A DNA stretch of 64,000 nucleotides. Source: JBLRWS01 sp047921075 (lineage in GTDB: Bacteria; Bacteroidota; Rhodothermia; Balneolales; Balneolaceae). The stretch's first letter is position 1; the number at the start of each line of letters is the position of its first letter. The notes under the pieces were generated by a model that saw only the letters and a list, made by a program, of their open reading frames with translations, did no database searches and was not told the DNA's origin. The stretch covers positions 17,847-81,846 of the forward strand of contig JBLRWS010000003.1 in assembly GCA_047921075.1 (NCBI GenBank), given 5' to 3'. Of the stretch, positions 62,193 to 64,000 are shown in pieces. The translations under genes were made by a program, and so were the position numbers.

Positions 62193-62971
62193 TCTTGTAC
62201 GATAATCAGAGGTGCCTGGAGCGTATCACTCGATTGGCCATCCACACCGAGTGCGTAGTAGAAAACGGTGGTTTCATCGGGGTTGTTCTGCTCGTTGATG
62301 AACAGCGCACGGCTAAACAGAGAATCTCCGGCGGTTTCGTCAATGCGGCCCTCGGGAAGGTTGATAATCCCGTCGTCGAACATCCGGAACTCATCGCCCA
62401 GCCGCGCTCCGTTTTGATCGATAATGAAAAAGAGTACGCGGTCTATCAGCTCCTGCCCGTCGGGATGCATAACACGGGCAAAAAAGTCGATTCGTCGATT
62501 TCCCGAGTCCGGGATTTGTACGGTATCGGGGTTGCTGACCTCGAGCAGAACCGGGGGTTCCAGTTCGGTTCCCAATACCCGCAGCACGGTCTCGGCCGAA
62601 GTGGAAATGGCCGGGTTCTCAATAAATGCGAAGAGGTTGTAATTGGCTCGCACACGGGTTGGGACGGTTAGTGTAAACTCGGCCGTAAATACATTTCCGT
62701 TCTGCGAAATAAGTTCGCCAGTAGCGATGTTTTGGCCATTACGGCTGATCAGGTAGAAGATCGGTACGGTTGAAGGCTCGGCGGTTTCTGCCCGTAATTG
62801 CAACGTAAGGGAGGTATCTGCGGAGGCTGCATCAGTAATAGAAATCTGTTCGGGGGTTACCGAAAAGGAGATAAAATCGACCGATTCAGCTGCCTGCTGC
62901 AGAGGGGCATCGCTGCAACTCACGGCCATAAACACGGAAAGAAATAGAATCGGGAAAATTCGGTAATTCAA
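62189..62971 (-). CDS. Hypothetical lipoprotein (TTG start) at the head of the envelope operon
   Basis: A 260-residue lipoprotein, with lipobox VSC (Cys19) after FPILFLSVFMAV. The remainder is beta-rich, with repeated domain-like blocks (PPVLLEVSNPDTVQIPDSGN and VMHPDGQELIDRVLFFIIDQ) such as Ig-like folds. I do not recognise a family. The start appears to be TTG at 62971; there is no in-frame ATG before the signal peptide, and an in-frame stop is a few codons upstream. It begins the overlapping chain leading to the PorV-like pair and the glycan genes. Confidence 0.72.
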   Translation of the reverse strand: MNYRIFPILFLSVFMAVSCSDAPLQQAAESVDFISFSVTPEQISITDAASADTSLTLQLRAETAEPSTVPIFYLISRNGQNIATGELISQNGNVFTAEFTLTVPTRVRANYNLFAFIENPAISTSAETVLRVLGTELEPPVLLEVSNPDTVQIPDSGNRRIDFFARVMHPDGQELIDRVLFFIIDQNGARLGDEFRMFDDGIINLPEGRIDETAGDSLFSRALFINEQNNPDETTVFYYALGVDGQSSDTLQAPLIIVQE

Positions 62972-62996
62972 AATACAATCTCTTTGGGAAGGAGCG

Positions 62997-63011
62997 CAGC
63001 GTTAAACGCTG
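62997..63011. repeat. Inverted repeat CAGCG-TTAAA-CGCTG in the trp/envelope divergent region
   Basis: A perfect 15-base inverted repeat lies 26 bases upstream of the lipoprotein start and 109 before the trp leader peptide. It could be an operator for either gene. AT-rich TAATATA directly follows, which could be part of a promoter reading toward trpE. Confidence 0.35.
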
Positions 63012-63119
63012 ATAATATAGCGAACCCTGTGCGGACGGAAAAAATTACTTTTTCGTAAAGAAGGTGCTTTTCTTCTCTCTTCGGTTGCATTTCATGCTGT
63101 GATGGGATAGTTTCAATCC

Positions 63120-63191
63120 GTGTTTTTAACAAACGTACATACTTCCTGGTGGTGGCCCTGCTTTACATACGCGGCAGTGGACATACTATGA
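63120..63191 (+). CDS. trpL: trp leader peptide
   Basis: A 23-codon ORF starting at GTG, which encodes three consecutive Trp at codons 10-12 (TGG TGG TGG at 63147-63155) and ends TGA at 63189-63191. It is the leader peptide of a ribosome-stalling attenuator: scarce charged tRNA-Trp stalls the ribosome on these codons. The ribosome binding site GGGA is 12 bases from GTG and weak, so the start is less sure than the Trp run. It lies 74 bases before trpE. A short leader with three Trp codons next to trpE is very unlikely by chance. Confidence 0.82.
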   Translation: MFLTNVHTSWWWPCFTYAAVDIL

Positions 63192-63250
63192 TGTGATTAC
63201 GTGAATCAAAGATTTTCAAAACCCACTGCAGAATACTGAAGTGGGTTTTT
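63156..63250 (+). promoter_or_regulatory. trp operon transcription attenuator
   Basis: Three competing pairings can be drawn. Region 1, CCCTGC (63156-63161), can pair with region 2, GCAGTGG (63174-63180), with one bulge. Region 2 is exactly complementary to CCACTGC (63223-63229) in region 3, the antiterminator. Region 3 also forms the terminator AAAACCCACT (63218-63227) with AGTGGGTTTT (63240-63249), 10 bp, followed by T-rich sequence. Translation of the Trp codons covers region 1 and thus would release region 2. This is the classical layout for Trp-sensing control of trpE, which starts 16 bases later. Confidence 0.82.
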
Positions 63251-63265
63251 TTATTTTAAGGATCT

Positions 63266-64000
63266 ATGACATTTAAAGACTTTAAGGAACTGGCCGGACA
63301 ATACACGGCCATACCGGTATCGCGACGAATGCTTGCCGATATTCTAACACCGGTATCGCTGTTTTTGTCGATTCGGGATGGCGCTACCTATCCATTTCTG
63401 CTGGAATCGGTTGAAGGCGGCGAGCACCTGGCGCGTTATTCGTTTCTCGGCTGCAATCCCTACCAAACACTAACGTACGATGGCGCCAAAACCACGCTGA
63501 TCCATTCTCCCGGCAGGACCGAGGTATTGGATGAATCCTACTTTGAAGCGCTGAACCGCCTCACATCGCAACACTCCGAGCCAACACTGCCGGAGCTGCC
63601 GCGGCTGACCGGAGGTGCCGTCGGCTTTTCGGCCTACGATACCGTGCGGGAGGTTGAGCACCTGCCCGACGCACCCGAAGATGATCTGAATTTACCCGAA
63701 GCGATCTGGTGTTTTTATGATGAGGTGTACGCCTTCGATCATGTAAAGCAGCAAATAGTGCTGATGAAAACCGTGTTTGTGGATGCGGATACCGATCTTG
63801 AGGCGGCTTATAAACAAGCTCAGGAGTCACTTGATCGGATGGAAAAAGCGGCAAAACGACAGGTGCATTCAGCCGGTACATTCAACTTGGATGCAAACCG
63901 GCTCAGCAGCAATATCACCGAACAACGGTTTCATGAAATCGTACGTCGTGCGAAAGAGTACATTTATGAAGGGGACATCTTTCAGGTGGTACTCTCCCAG
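63266..64000 (+). CDS. trpE: Anthranilate synthase component I (partial)
   Basis: The first 245 codons; the gene runs past the window. It opens MTFKDFKELAGQYTAIPVSR. The N-terminal part includes the feedback-site-type LLESVEGGEHLARYSFLGCN, the Trp-binding LLES element of TrpE. The last visible residues (YIYEGDIFQVVLSQ) are the conserved chorismate-enzyme motif GDIFQVVLSQ. The enzyme converts chorismate to anthranilate. A ribosome binding site AAGGA sits 3 bases upstream. The preceding leader-attenuator places it under Trp control. Confidence 0.96.
   Translation, partial: MTFKDFKELAGQYTAIPVSRRMLADILTPVSLFLSIRDGATYPFLLESVEGGEHLARYSFLGCNPYQTLTYDGAKTTLIHSPGRTEVLDESYFEALNRLTSQHSEPTLPELPRLTGGAVGFSAYDTVREVEHLPDAPEDDLNLPEAIWCFYDEVYAFDHVKQQIVLMKTVFVDADTDLEAAYKQAQESLDRMEKAAKRQVHSAGTFNLDANRLSSNITEQRFHEIVRRAKEYIYEGDIFQVVLSQ

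Noticed and set aside
1..64000. CRISPR arrays, insertion sequences, prophage, tRNA and rRNA
   Set aside because: No regular repeat-spacer pattern, transposase gene, phage gene or RNA gene signature was found; the HTH of 22592-23101 only resembles a transposase domain.

Overview
The window reads as chromosome of an aerobic, heterotrophic member of the Rhodothermota/Balneolota branch near Bacteroidota. The main support is an alternative complex III (ActA-F) operon fused to a caa3 oxidase, PorV/PorQ-type outer-membrane proteins, GWxTD and DUF4175 proteins, a bacillithiol-linked YtxJ protein and FlgD-like C-terminal domains. The assignment is inference from gene content; no rRNA lies in the window. 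Several genes have clear Shine-Dalgarno sequences (for example before the ba3 subunits and trpE), and one TTGACA/TATAAA promoter is visible, both less typical of classical Bacteroidetes. No insertion sequence, prophage, CRISPR array, tRNA or rRNA was found. Gene spacing is tight, and ATGA overlaps are common.

Layout. 1-1453: the end of mutL and a tRNA-queuosine mannosyltransferase-like gene. 1590-5151 (+): a ba3-type oxidase operon (tiny subunit IIa, subunit II, subunit I, SCO) and an azurin-like blue copper lipoprotein, closed by a strong terminator. 5233-17895 (-): dnaB, YbaK-type deacylase, a four-PAS histidine kinase, RNase D, a family-4-like uracil-DNA glycosylase that has lost its iron-sulfur ligands, a serine hydrolase, a large DUF4175 protein and a metallo-beta-lactamase-fold hydrolase. 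18065-31125 (-): the respiratory operon actABCDEF, a membrane-anchored HTH protein, sco, caa3 subunits II, I, III, IV. This is quinol oxidation, cytochrome c wiring and oxygen reduction in one transcription unit, with a terminator at its end. 31577-37636: a DUF420 protein, a UPF0173 hydrolase, a yciO-like/pfk/ytxJ operon behind a sigma70-type promoter, mtnA with a PH-domain gene, and msrB. 37914-44186: a Nat-type ABC exporter, the glycogen pair glgA-glgC, and a CarboxypepD_reg-like exported protein. 44206-51244: serA, a pdxA/methyltransferase/ftsE-like operon, a GWxTD lipoprotein-like gene and an acyl-CoA carboxyltransferase. 51248-62971 (-): a permease and a chain of overlapping envelope genes (lipoprotein, BNR/FlgD-like exported protein, two PorV/PorQ-like barrels, two glycosyltransferases, a flippase, a polysaccharide deacetylase and WecB). 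63120-64000 (+): a trp leader peptide with three consecutive Trp codons, a transcription attenuator, and the start of trpE.

The most notable items are: (i) the ActE protein has an added second cytochrome c domain closely related to the one on oxidase subunit II; (ii) the same operon encodes a ToxR-like-topology HTH-TM protein whose periplasmic tail looks oxidase-associated; (iii) the trp attenuator with all three competing pairings visible; (iv) the iron-sulfur-less uracil-DNA glycosylase; and (v) an orphan plus-strand terminator near 37.85 kb suggesting a small RNA.
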